Below are positions 42,849 to 50,028 of a stretch of DNA of 64,000 nt, in pieces. The position numbers were made by a program, and so were the translations under genes. Position 1 is the first letter of the stretch. Every line of letters starts with the position of its first letter. Source of the DNA: an uncultured Eubacteriales bacterium (GTDB taxonomy: Bacteria > Bacillota > Clostridia > Oscillospirales > CAG-382); the NCBI GenBank assembly GCA_934502885.1, contig CAKSUT010000009.1, positions 62,001-126,000 of the forward strand, given 5' to 3'. Under the pieces are notes generated by a model that worked only from the letters and a program-made list of their open reading frames with translations, was not told where the DNA came from and made no database searches.

Positions 42849-42862
42849 CGAACTTCTGTTCG
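42849..42862 (-). promoter_or_regulatory. Operator palindrome O2 (SOS-box-like)
   Basis: CGAAC-AGAA-GTTCG read on the minus strand, perfect outer arms. It fits GAAC-N4-GTTC, the core of Gram-positive LexA boxes. It lies between the transcription start and the ATG of the first capsid-operon gene, so a bound repressor would block the promoter. Confidence 0.75.
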
Positions 42863-42873
42863 ACTACAGGTGC

Positions 42874-42902
42874 ATTATATCACATGATTCACCAAAAGTC
42901 AA
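42874..42902 (-). promoter_or_regulatory. Promoter of the capsid operon
   Basis: Minus strand TTGACT (42897-42902), 17-bp spacer, TGA-TATAAT (42874-42879). Predicted start near 42867. Confidence 0.9.
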
Positions 42903-42912
42903 GGCAATTTTA

Positions 42913-42924
42913 GAACAAACGTTC
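42913..42924 (-). promoter_or_regulatory. Operator palindrome O1 (SOS-box-like)
   Basis: GAAC-GTTT-GTTC on the minus strand (GAACAAACGTTC on plus), 10 bp upstream of the -35 box. Same core as O2, so the promoter is flanked on both sides. Confidence 0.72.
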
Positions 42925-43123
42925 ATATTTGTAGACCCGCACAATAAACCGACCCGTCGGTGCACTATACATTTTGTGAAAATTTGCCGTCGAGAAGCAT
43001 ACAAAAAATGCCGCCTTTCGGGCGGAGTCGAAAATGTTTACAAAAATGACTATCCAAAGCCACTTTGTTGTGATATCATGAAGCTTGATTTTGATATTAA
43101 AATTTCCGCAGGAGGAATGTGTG

Positions 43124-44122
43124 ATGTATAAATCGTATCTGAACATAAGAGATACCCAGGAAGCTATAAAGTCCTGCAAGGACTACTTTGAAAGCGAGCT
43201 TGCCAAAGCTCTCAACCTCACGAGAGTAACCGCTCCGCTTTTCGTAACTCCCGAGTCCGGACTCAATGACTGCTTAAACGGCGTTGAAAGACCGGTGCAG
43301 TTCGACCTTCTCGAGACCGGACGTGAGGTGCAGATCGTGCAGTCTCTTGCAAAGTGGAAGAGATACGCTCTCGGCAAATACGGCTTCCACCCCGGCGAGG
43401 GTCTCTACACCGACATGAACGCCGTCCGCCGCGACGAAAAGACCGACGCGCTCCATTCGATATACGTCGATCAGTGGGACTGGGAAAAGGTTATCACCCG
43501 CGAGGACAGAAATATAGGTAAGCTCCGCCGCGCGGTAACAAAGATTTACTCCGTGCTCAAAAGCACAGAACAGCATATCGCATATGAATTTCCCGAACTT
43601 GCCGAGACTTTCGAGTCGCATCCGCTTCCCGATCAGATAGCGTTTGTCACGACAAGCGAGCTTGAAGCGATGTACCCCACACTCACTCGCAAAGAGCGTG
43701 AGGACGCCTACACCAAGGAACACGGTGCGGCGTGCGTAATGCAGATAGGCGGCAAGCTCTCCGACGGCAAACCCCACGACGGCAGAAGCCCCGACTACGA
43801 CGACTGGACGCTCAACTGCGATATTCTCCTTTACTATCACGTTCTCGACATAGCGTTCGAGATTTCGAGTATGGGTATCAGAGTCGATGCCGACGCTCTC
43901 TCGAAACAGCTCGAAGAGTCCGGCTGCAACGACAGACGCGAGCTTGCTTTCCATAAGGCAGTACTTGAGGATAAGCTTCCCTTTACAATCGGAGGCGGTA
44001 TCGGTCAGTCGAGACTCTGTATGTACTTCCTCCGCAAACTCCATATCGGCGAGGTTCAGGTCTCCGTTTGGCCCGGAGAGGAAGAGAAGGAGTATGAGGA
44101 AATGGGATGCACACTGCTGTAA
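43124..44122 (+). CDS. asnA: Aspartate-ammonia ligase (asparagine synthetase A)
   Basis: Makes asparagine from aspartate and free ammonium. Seen: RVTAPLFVTPESGLNDCLNG, VQSLAKWKRYALGKYGF, GEGLYTDMNAVRRDE, SIYVDQWDWEKVI, IGGKLSDGKPHDGRSPDYDDW in pieces, EISSMGIRVD and TIGGGIGQSRLCM. 332 residues. The ATG at 43124 has GGAGGA 7 nt upstream. The promoter is unclear: an extended -10 TGATATCAT is at 43071-43079 without a good -35. A hairpin CCGCC/GGCGG is at 43011-43025. No T-box is seen, unlike asnB. Confidence 0.96.
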   Translation: MYKSYLNIRDTQEAIKSCKDYFESELAKALNLTRVTAPLFVTPESGLNDCLNGVERPVQFDLLETGREVQIVQSLAKWKRYALGKYGFHPGEGLYTDMNAVRRDEKTDALHSIYVDQWDWEKVITREDRNIGKLRRAVTKIYSVLKSTEQHIAYEFPELAETFESHPLPDQIAFVTTSELEAMYPTLTRKEREDAYTKEHGAACVMQIGGKLSDGKPHDGRSPDYDDWTLNCDILLYYHVLDIAFEISSMGIRVDADALSKQLEESGCNDRRELAFHKAVLEDKLPFTIGGGIGQSRLCMYFLRKLHIGEVQVSVWPGEEEKEYEEMGCTLL

Positions 44123-44160
44123 ATTGAGAATTGAAAGTGGAGAATTGAAAATTGATGTCG

Positions 44161-44182
44161 AAAAACGGCGGGAGCCGTTTTT
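44161..44182 (+). terminator. Terminator after asnA
   Basis: AAAAACGGC (GGGA) GCCGTTTTT, a perfect 9-bp stem ending in T5. Confidence 0.9.
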
Positions 44183-44185
44183 CTA

Positions 44186-44262
44186 TAATTGACAATTGAC
44201 AATTGACGATTGACAATTACTGTTTAATGCTGAATTCATAATGCATAATGCATAATTGACGT
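44186..44262 (+). repeat. Short tandem repeats in AT-rich spacer
   Basis: Four units of a 10-mer AATTGACAAT/AATTGACGAT (44188-44220), then CATAATG units (44237-44256). A related GAATTGAAA array occurs at 44124-44155. No gene. Confidence 0.8.
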
Positions 44263-44381
44263 TGAAAAGCTCCTAAAGTCGCTTTTCTTCAATAATTGTA
44301 CGGTGCGAATTTTGGGCGTGTGCGATAAAGGAAGAGCGGATTTTTGCTGAGGGGGTTGGAAAAAGCGAGACTTGATAATTG

Positions 44382-44481
44382 CTTTTCTCTCGGGTGCTGT
44401 ATGGAGGCGGCAAAGCCGCCAGCTCCCCTTGCACAGGGGCGCCTCGGCGACGTGGTCGCCTCCAATACACCCGAGAGCAAG
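44382..44481. repeat. Long branched palindromic element
   Basis: About 100 bp. Outer stem CTCTCGGGTG/CACCCGAGAG (44387-44396 with 44468-44477), then GTAT/ATAC and GGAGGCG/CGCCTCC (44403-44409 with 44457-44463). Inside are hairpins GGCGGC-AAA-GCCGCC, CTCCCC...GGGG and GGCGA/TCGCC. The core resembles short palindromic repeats common between genes in gut Clostridia. Reading frames across it are not credible. The rest of 44262-44888 holds only a second hairpin, AAGTCGGTCAC/GTGACCGACTT (44619-44651), and no gene. Confidence 0.75.
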
Positions 44482-44865
44482 TGCCAACCACAAGCTTCGC
44501 ACTGCCAAAAAAGCTCATCTTTCCGTAATTTGTCGTCGAACGGAGTGAGGTACAAATTTCGGGAACGGGAGAAGGTAGAAAGTTTAATCCCCACAAAGCC
44601 TGATGCTACATAAATCTAAGTCGGTCACTTGAATATATGGTGACCGACTTTCGTATTCTCTCGGATAAGCACTGTCCAAAAGCTTCCCTTCGACCGAGAC
44701 TTCGTCGAGGTTGAACGGTATTTTCTCCGATATTATAATCTTTTCACCCACAAAGCGTCAGCTTTGCGTCTTGAAGTCTTTTGGTTCTTTTCTTCAGAAA
44801 AGAACGCCCCCGTAACTCTCCGACGGAGAGCCACTTCTGAAAACAAAGAAAAATCAACAAAATAT

Positions 44866-44887
44866 TGTGGTTTTTAGTGGATTTTAT
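44866..44887 (+). promoter_or_regulatory. Operator-like tandem motif upstream of BMC promoter
   Basis: TGTGGTTTTTA (44866-44876) and AGTGGATTTTAT (44876-44887), two like-oriented copies directly upstream of the -35 box. The same motif, TGTGGTATTAT, overlaps the -10 of the second BMC promoter, and its reverse complement form recurs there three times. Candidate site for the DeoR regulator at 55.2 kb. Confidence 0.45.
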
Positions 44888-44888
44888 A

Positions 44889-44917
44889 TTGACAAACGCG
44901 TAAAAGTATGGTACAAT
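44889..44917 (+). promoter_or_regulatory. Promoter of the BMC operon (GRE end)
   Basis: TTGACA (44889-44894), 17-bp spacer, TACAAT (44912-44917). The leader has a hairpin CGGTCGG/CCGACCG (44942-44965) before the GRE start. Confidence 0.88.
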
Positions 44918-44990
44918 AGCAGACGTAGAAGGATAATAACACGGTCGGCTGTCGATTACCGACCGAAAGTACCGTATTTGAGGTGAGAGA

Positions 44991-47486
44991 ATGTATAACA
45001 CCGAAGAACCGAAAAAATCCCCGAGAATCGATAAACTCAAAGCCGAGCTTTACAGTAAAATGCCCGAGATAGAAGCAGACAGAGCCGTGCTTGTCACCGA
45101 GTCGTATATGCTGACCGAGTCCGAGCCTATCGTGCTTCGACGCGCAAAGGCGTTTCGTCATATTCTCGAGAATATCCCGATAACAATCCGCCCCGATGAG
45201 CTTATCGTCGGCTCTTCGACAAAGTCGCCGAGAGGCTGTCAGACTTTCCCCGAGTTCTCGTTCGAGTGGCTTGAGGAGGAGTTCGATACCATAGCTTCGA
45301 GAAAGGCAGACCCGTTTTACATATCCGAAAACACAAAACGTGCGCTCTCGGCCGTCCATAAATATTGGAAAGGCAAAACCACAAGCGAGCTTGCCGACGC
45401 ATATATCGCCCCCGCCGCAAAGCTTGCCATGGAGCATAATTTCTTTACCCCCGGCAACTATTACTATAACGGCGTCGGTCACGTCACCGTCGATTACGCC
45501 GATATTCTTGCAAACGGCTTTACCGGAGTTATTGAACGCGTTAAGGCCGAACTCGGTAAGCTTTCCCCCGGAGACGCCGACTACGCAGAAAGACATTCCT
45601 TTCTCGAGGCAGTCCTCATATGCTGCGAGGCAGTGGGCGTCTACGCTGCGAGATACGCCGCCGAAAGCTACGCACAAAGCCGCAGAGAAACCGACCCCGT
45701 GCGTAAAAAAGAGCTTGAGCATATATCCGAAAACTGCGCAAGAGTCCCCATGAGAGGCGCAAGGGACTTCTACGAAGCGTGCCAGTCGTTCTGGTTCGTG
45801 CAGATGCTTCTTCAGATCGAGTCAAGCGGACATTCCATTTCCCCCGGACGCTTCGACCGCTATATGCTCCCGTATTACGAAAAAAGCATGAAGAGCGGCA
45901 TGACCCGTGAGTTTGCGCAGGAGCTTATGGACTGCATATGGATAAAGCTCAATGACCTCAATAAAGCCCGTGACGCAGTGTCCGCCGAAGGCTTTGCCGG
46001 TTACTCACTTTTCCAGAACCTTATCGCCGGCGGTCAGACCCCGGACGGCAGAGACTCCACAAACGACCTCTCTTTCATGTGCATATATGCCACAAAGCAC
46101 GTCATGCTCCCCCAGCCGTCGCTCTCGGTCAGAGTATGGAACGGCTCACCGCACGACTTCCTCATAAAAGCCGCAGAGCTTACCCGTACCGGCGTCGGAC
46201 TCCCGGCGTACTATAACGACGAGGTCATAATCCCGAGCCTTATTTCGAGAGGACTTACCGTCGAGGACGCAAGGGACTATAATATAATCGGATGCGTCGA
46301 ACCGCAGAAGTCCGGCAAAACATGGGGCTGGCACGACGCCGCATTCTTCAATATGTGCCGACCTCTCGAAATGGTCTTTTCGTCAGGTATCGACGACGGA
46401 GTAAGAGTCTCGCCCGAAACAAAACACGTCGAAAATATAAAGAGCTGTGACGAGTTTATCGAGGCTTACCGCACGCAGATGAATTATTTCATCGAACTTC
46501 TCGTCAACGCCGATAACGCAATAGATAAGGCTCACGCCGAAAGATGTCCGCTTCCGTTCCTCTCGTCAATGGTCGAGGACTGTATCGCAAGAGGAAAAAC
46601 TCCCGAACAGGGCGGTGCAATATATAACTTTACCGGACCTCAGGGCTTTGGTATAGCAAACGTCGCAGACTCACTGTATACCGTGAAAAAACTCGTCTTT
46701 GAAGATAAAAGGTATACCCTCGCAGAGCTTCGCGACGCACTCCGTGAAAATTACGGCAAAGCCGACGGTGATTTCCGTGTCATTGATGCGATAACAAAGG
46801 AATTGAACCGCTCCGGCATTCACAGAAGCGAGAGCGAAATACGCGCCGTCTACGAAAAGGTTGCCGGAGAGCTTGGCGGAAAGTACGCCGAAATGCGCCG
46901 TGAGATAATGAAGCTCCCTAAGTACGGCAACGACGTCGAAGAGGTCGATGCGGTCGCAAGAGAGGCGGCGTATATGTACACAAAGCCACTCGAAACCTAC
47001 CGCAACCCCAGAGGAGGCATATTCCAGGCAGGTCTTTACCCCGTCTCGGCGAACGTCCCCCTCGGTGCGCAAACCGGCGCAACCCCCGACGGAAGATATG
47101 CGCATACACCCGTCGCCGACGGCGTTTCCCCCTCCGCGGGCTTCGATACCCACGGTCCGACCTCGTCCGCGAACTCCGTCTCGAGACTCGACCACGGTAT
47201 CGCCTCCAACGGCACGCTCTTTAATATGAAGTTCCACCCCTCGGCGCTTGAGGGAATGTCCGGACTCGAGAGCTTTGTCGCACTCGTCAGAGCCTACTTT
47301 GACCAGAAGGGCAGTCATATGCAGTTCAACGTCGTCAGCCGTGAAACTCTCCTCGACGCACAGAAGAATCCCGATAAGTATAGAAGCCTTGTCGTCAGAG
47401 TCGCCGGCTACAGCGCACTTTTCACAACGCTGTCGAAGTCGCTCCAGGACGATATCATAAACAGAACAGAGCAGAGAAACTTTTAA
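44991..47486 (+). CDS. Glycyl radical enzyme, probable 1,2-propanediol (diol) dehydratase
   Basis: B12-independent radical dehydratase, 831 residues. Seen: thiyl Cys435 and Glu437 in IIGCVEPQKSGKTWGWHDAAFF, with Asp449 in WHD, the spacing known for glycerol/propanediol dehydratases (Cys433, Glu435, Asp447 in the clostridial glycerol enzyme), and the glycyl radical motif RVAGYSALF with Gly806. Choline TMA-lyase would have QWTSTG in place of GWHDAAFF, so that is unlikely. No N-terminal extension or encapsulation peptide is evident. A hydroxyproline-dehydratase-like activity cannot be fully excluded, but aldolase, PduQ and shell genes favour 1,2-propanediol to propanal. GAGGTGAGAG is the ribosome site. 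Confidence 0.9.
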   Translation: MYNTEEPKKSPRIDKLKAELYSKMPEIEADRAVLVTESYMLTESEPIVLRRAKAFRHILENIPITIRPDELIVGSSTKSPRGCQTFPEFSFEWLEEEFDTIASRKADPFYISENTKRALSAVHKYWKGKTTSELADAYIAPAAKLAMEHNFFTPGNYYYNGVGHVTVDYADILANGFTGVIERVKAELGKLSPGDADYAERHSFLEAVLICCEAVGVYAARYAAESYAQSRRETDPVRKKELEHISENCARVPMRGARDFYEACQSFWFVQMLLQIESSGHSISPGRFDRYMLPYYEKSMKSGMTREFAQELMDCIWIKLNDLNKARDAVSAEGFAGYSLFQNLIAGGQTPDGRDSTNDLSFMCIYATKHVMLPQPSLSVRVWNGSPHDFLIKAAELTRTGVGLPAYYNDEVIIPSLISRGLTVEDARDYNIIGCVEPQKSGKTWGWHDAAFFNMCRPLEMVFSSGIDDGVRVSPETKHVENIKSCDEFIEAYRTQMNYFIELLVNADNAIDKAHAERCPLPFLSSMVEDCIARGKTPEQGGAIYNFTGPQGFGIANVADSLYTVKKLVFEDKRYTLAELRDALRENYGKADGDFRVIDAITKELNRSGIHRSESEIRAVYEKVAGELGGKYAEMRREIMKLPKYGNDVEEVDAVAREAAYMYTKPLETYRNPRGGIFQAGLYPVSANVPLGAQTGATPDGRYAHTPVADGVSPSAGFDTHGPTSSANSVSRLDHGIASNGTLFNMKFHPSALEGMSGLESFVALVRAYFDQKGSHMQFNVVSRETLLDAQKNPDKYRSLVVRVAGYSALFTTLSKSLQDDIINRTEQRNF

Positions 47487-47501
47487 GAGGACTGTACATA
47501 A

Positions 47502-48293
47502 ATGAACGCAGAAGAAGTAAAGGGAAGAATCTTCGATATACAGAAATTTTCCGTCCATGACGGCCCGGGAATACGCACGAACGTGTTCCTCAAAGGCTGT
47601 ATCCTCAGATGTAAATGGTGCTGCAACCCCGAGTCGCAGAGATTTGAGACCGAAACCATGCTCAAAAACGGAGAAAGAGTCACCGTCGGCAGAGACGTAA
47701 CCGTCCGTGAGGTCATAGACGATGTGAAAAAGGATATGCCCTATTACCGCAGAAGCGGAGGCGGCATGACCCTCACCGGAGGAGAAGCGTTCTGTCAGCC
47801 GGATTTCGCCGCCGCACTCTTTAGGTGCGCAAAGTCTGAAGGCATAAACACCGCAGTGGAAACGACAGCCGCCGTAAAATGGGAGAATATAGAGAAGTCT
47901 CTGGGTTTTGTCGATCATTTCCTCATTGATGTCAAGCATACCGACAGCGCAAAGCACAGAGAGTATACCGGCGTCGGAACCGAGACAATCCGTGAAAACA
48001 TCATCCGTCTCTCACGCCTTCTCTCGCACGGCGAAACGTTCACAGTCCGTGTCCCCACAATACCCGGCTTTAACGATACCGAAAGTGAAATACGTGACAT
48101 CGCAAAATTCGCCGTGAGCGTCGGCGCAAACGAGCTTCACCTGCTCCCTTACCATAAGCTCGGCTACGATAAATATGTCGGACTTAACCGTGAGTACGCC
48201 ATGGGCGACGCCGCCACCCCCGATAAGGAGAAAATGGCACGGCTCAGAAACGCCGCCGAAAACGAAGGTGTGCATACGCTGATAGGAGGTTGA
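47502..48293 (+). CDS. Glycyl radical enzyme activating enzyme (radical SAM)
   Basis: Uses SAM and a [4Fe-4S] cluster to place the radical on Gly806 of the GRE. Seen: KFSVHDGPGIRTNVFLKGC with C33-x3-C37-x2-C40, NPES, and GGGMTLTGGEAFCQPDF (the SAM-binding GGE). 263 residues, with no eight-Cys ferredoxin-like insert after the radical SAM Cys motif, so it is the short, PFL-activase-like type. It starts 15 nt after the GRE stop. Confidence 0.94.
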   Translation: MNAEEVKGRIFDIQKFSVHDGPGIRTNVFLKGCILRCKWCCNPESQRFETETMLKNGERVTVGRDVTVREVIDDVKKDMPYYRRSGGGMTLTGGEAFCQPDFAAALFRCAKSEGINTAVETTAAVKWENIEKSLGFVDHFLIDVKHTDSAKHREYTGVGTETIRENIIRLSRLLSHGETFTVRVPTIPGFNDTESEIRDIAKFAVSVGANELHLLPYHKLGYDKYVGLNREYAMGDAATPDKEKMARLRNAAENEGVHTLIGG

Positions 48294-48297
48294 CACG

Positions 48298-48651
48298 GTG
48301 AACGAAAAACAGCGCATAATCCAGGAAATAGTCCCCGGCAAACAGATAACCCTCGCGCATATTATTTCGCGTCCCGACGCTATACTCTACCGCAAGCTCG
48401 GACTTGATCCCACCTGCGATTACGGCGGTGCGGCAATAGGAGTCGTCACAATGTCGCCGGCAGAGTACGCGATAATCGCCGCAGACCTCGCACTCAAAAA
48501 TTCAGGCTCGGAGCTCGGATTTGTGGACCGCTTCAGCGGAACGCTTGTCATAACCGGAAGGATAGACGACGTCGAATCCGCTTTTGCCGCCGTCACCGAT
48601 TACGCCGAAAAGAAGCTCGGCTTTACCGTCTGCGAGATAACGAAAACATGA
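48298..48651 (+). CDS. BMC shell protein, EutS/PduU type (circularly permuted)
   Basis: 117 residues closely following EutS: RIIQEIVPGKQITLAHII, GAAIGVVTMSPAEYAIIAADLALKN in pieces, LGFVDRFSGTLVITG and the C-terminal CEITKT. The N-terminal beta-barrel strand motif VPGKQ marks the permuted class. The GTG start at 48298 has AGGAGGT upstream. Its stop overlaps the next start (ATGA). Confidence 0.95.
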   Translation: MNEKQRIIQEIVPGKQITLAHIISRPDAILYRKLGLDPTCDYGGAAIGVVTMSPAEYAIIAADLALKNSGSELGFVDRFSGTLVITGRIDDVESAFAAVTDYAEKKLGFTVCEITKT

Positions 48652-49073
48652 AAAGACTTATCCTCATCGGCAGAAGCGAGTGCGGAAAAAGCACGCTCAT
48701 CGCCGCTCTCCGTCACGAAGTCCTCTCGTACCGTAAAACACAGTCGGTCGATTATTCCTCGGATATCATCGATACTCCCGGGGAGTACGCCGAAAATTCC
48801 TCCCTCGGCGGCGCGCTTGCGCTCTATTCCTGCGAAGCGGACATCGTCGGACTCGTCGTGTCGGCAACCGAGGAGTATTCACTTTTTCCGCCGAATATCG
48901 CGCCCCTCGCAACACGTCCCGTCATCGGCATCGTAACGAAAGCGGACAGCGCCTTTGCAAATGTTCCGCGTGCCGAGTCGTGGCTCACGCTCTGCGGCTG
49001 CGAAACGGTGTTTGTCACAAGCAGCGTGACCCGAGAAGGGCTTGAAAAAGTGATAGAACACCTCGAAAATTGA
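48648..49073 (+). CDS. EutP/PduV-type small GTPase
   Basis: 141 residues. P-loop GRSECGKST (about 8-16), DIIDTPGEYAEN (G3-like) and GIVTKAD (G4 in TKAD form). EutP/PduV proteins accompany microcompartments; PduV has been linked to compartment movement and EutP to acetate kinase activity, so the role stays open. Coupled to the EutS-type gene. Confidence 0.93.
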   Translation: MKRLILIGRSECGKSTLIAALRHEVLSYRKTQSVDYSSDIIDTPGEYAENSSLGGALALYSCEADIVGLVVSATEEYSLFPPNIAPLATRPVIGIVTKADSAFANVPRAESWLTLCGCETVFVTSSVTREGLEKVIEHLEN

Positions 49074-49083
49074 GGATAACAGT

Positions 49084-49202
49084 ATAAAACAACATCAATA
49101 TCGTAAAAATCAAAAATAAAACCACATTATTTTGCCGAAAACCCTTGACAAATCAAAACAACTGTGGTATTATATACCCATGAAAACGGAATAAAACAAC
49201 AT
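49084..49202 (+). promoter_or_regulatory. Second BMC promoter with repeated operator-like motif
   Basis: TTGACA (49145-49150), 17-bp spacer, TATTAT (49168-49173). Around it are ATAAAACAACAT (49084-49095), ATAAAACCACAT (49116-49127), TCAAAACAACT (49153-49163) and ATAAAACAACAT (49191-49202), spaced about 32-39 bp, plus the opposite-strand form TGTGGTATTAT on the -10. DeoR-family repressors commonly bind such direct repeats. Confidence 0.75.
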
Positions 49203-49223
49203 TTTCAAAAAGGAGACGAAAAA

Positions 49224-50024
49224 ATGGCATCCGAGTACGAAATCAAAAAACAGATCTGCGACATCGGTAAGCGCATTTACAACAGAGGTATGGTAGCCGC
49301 AAACGACGGCAATATCTCCGTAAAGCTCAACGACAACGAATTTCTCTGCACACCTACGGGCGTGTCCAAGGGATTCATGACCCCCGAATACATATGCAAG
49401 GTTGACGCAAACGGCAATGTACTCCAGGCTTACGAAGGCTTCAAGCCCTCGTCCGAGATAAAGATGCACATGAGAGTTTATAAGGAAAGACCCGATGTAA
49501 ACTCCGTTGTACACGCTCACCCCGTTTATGCAACGAGCTTTGCGATAGCCGGCATTCCGCTTACAGAGCCGATTATGCCCGAGGCTGTTATCGCTCTCGG
49601 CTGCGTTCCGATAGCTGAGTACGGCACACCCTCCACCGAGGAGATCCCCGACGCCGTTTCCAAGTACCTCCCGTACTACGACGCAGTTCTTCTCGAAAAC
49701 CACGGCGCACTCGCTTACTCCGATTCTCTTCTCAACGCATATCACAAGATGGAGTCCGTCGAGTTCTACGCACAGCTTCTCTATCAGTCCAAGATGCTCG
49801 GCGGTCCGAAGAGACTTTCCGAAGAGCAGGTACAGGGACTCTACGAAATAAGAAGAAAGTTCGGCATGAAGGGAAGACACCCCGCTGACCTTTGCCCCAA
49901 CGCAAAAGAGGGTAAGCCCAGCTGCCATTCCTGCGGCGGCAATTGCTCCGGCGGAAACGTTGCGAACGACGCCGACGTAATAGCCGAGATAACCAAGCGT
50001 GTTATCGCCGCTCTCGGCAAGTAA
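49224..50024 (+). CDS. Class II aldolase with C-terminal encapsulation peptide
   Basis: FucA/RhaD-type zinc aldolase; family enzymes split fuculose- or rhamnulose-1-phosphate to DHAP and lactaldehyde. Seen: GMVAANDGNISVKL, catalytic Glu78 in SSEIKMHM, HAHP with His97 and His99, and AVLLENHGALAY. 266 residues; after the core comes a Gly/Cys linker (CHSCGGNCSGGN) and a C-terminal amphipathic helix DVIAEITKRVIAALGK typical of BMC cargo. The ATG at 49224 has AAGGAG upstream. It is the first gene after the second promoter. Confidence 0.93.
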   Translation: MASEYEIKKQICDIGKRIYNRGMVAANDGNISVKLNDNEFLCTPTGVSKGFMTPEYICKVDANGNVLQAYEGFKPSSEIKMHMRVYKERPDVNSVVHAHPVYATSFAIAGIPLTEPIMPEAVIALGCVPIAEYGTPSTEEIPDAVSKYLPYYDAVLLENHGALAYSDSLLNAYHKMESVEFYAQLLYQSKMLGGPKRLSEEQVQGLYEIRRKFGMKGRHPADLCPNAKEGKPSCHSCGGNCSGGNVANDADVIAEITKRVIAALGK

Positions 50025-50028
50025 TACC

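Noticed and set aside
32136..42850. Complete inducible prophage
   Set aside because: No integrase, repressor, replication, lysis, tape-measure or tail-fibre gene found on either strand.
31986..42902. ATTATATCA and GTCAAGGC similarity at both ends of the capsid operon as attL/attR
   Set aside because: Both matches are the -10 and -35 boxes of two promoters of the same strand, so the likeness is explained by promoter consensus.
44186..44260. CRISPR array
   Set aside because: Repeats are 7- and 10-mers without unique spacers of regular length; no cas genes in the window.
44344..44613. 89-codon plus-strand frame
   Set aside because: It crosses the long palindromic element and has no ribosome site; product is low-quality.
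44991..47486. Choline trimethylamine-lyase (CutC) identity for the GRE
   Set aside because: The GCVEPQKSGK stretch is shared, but the following residues are GWHDAAFF in place of the choline-binding QWTSTG pattern, and the locus has an aldolase and PduQ instead of a choline set.
46671..47957. 428-codon minus-strand frame
   Set aside because: Antisense to GRE and activase; no recognisable domain.
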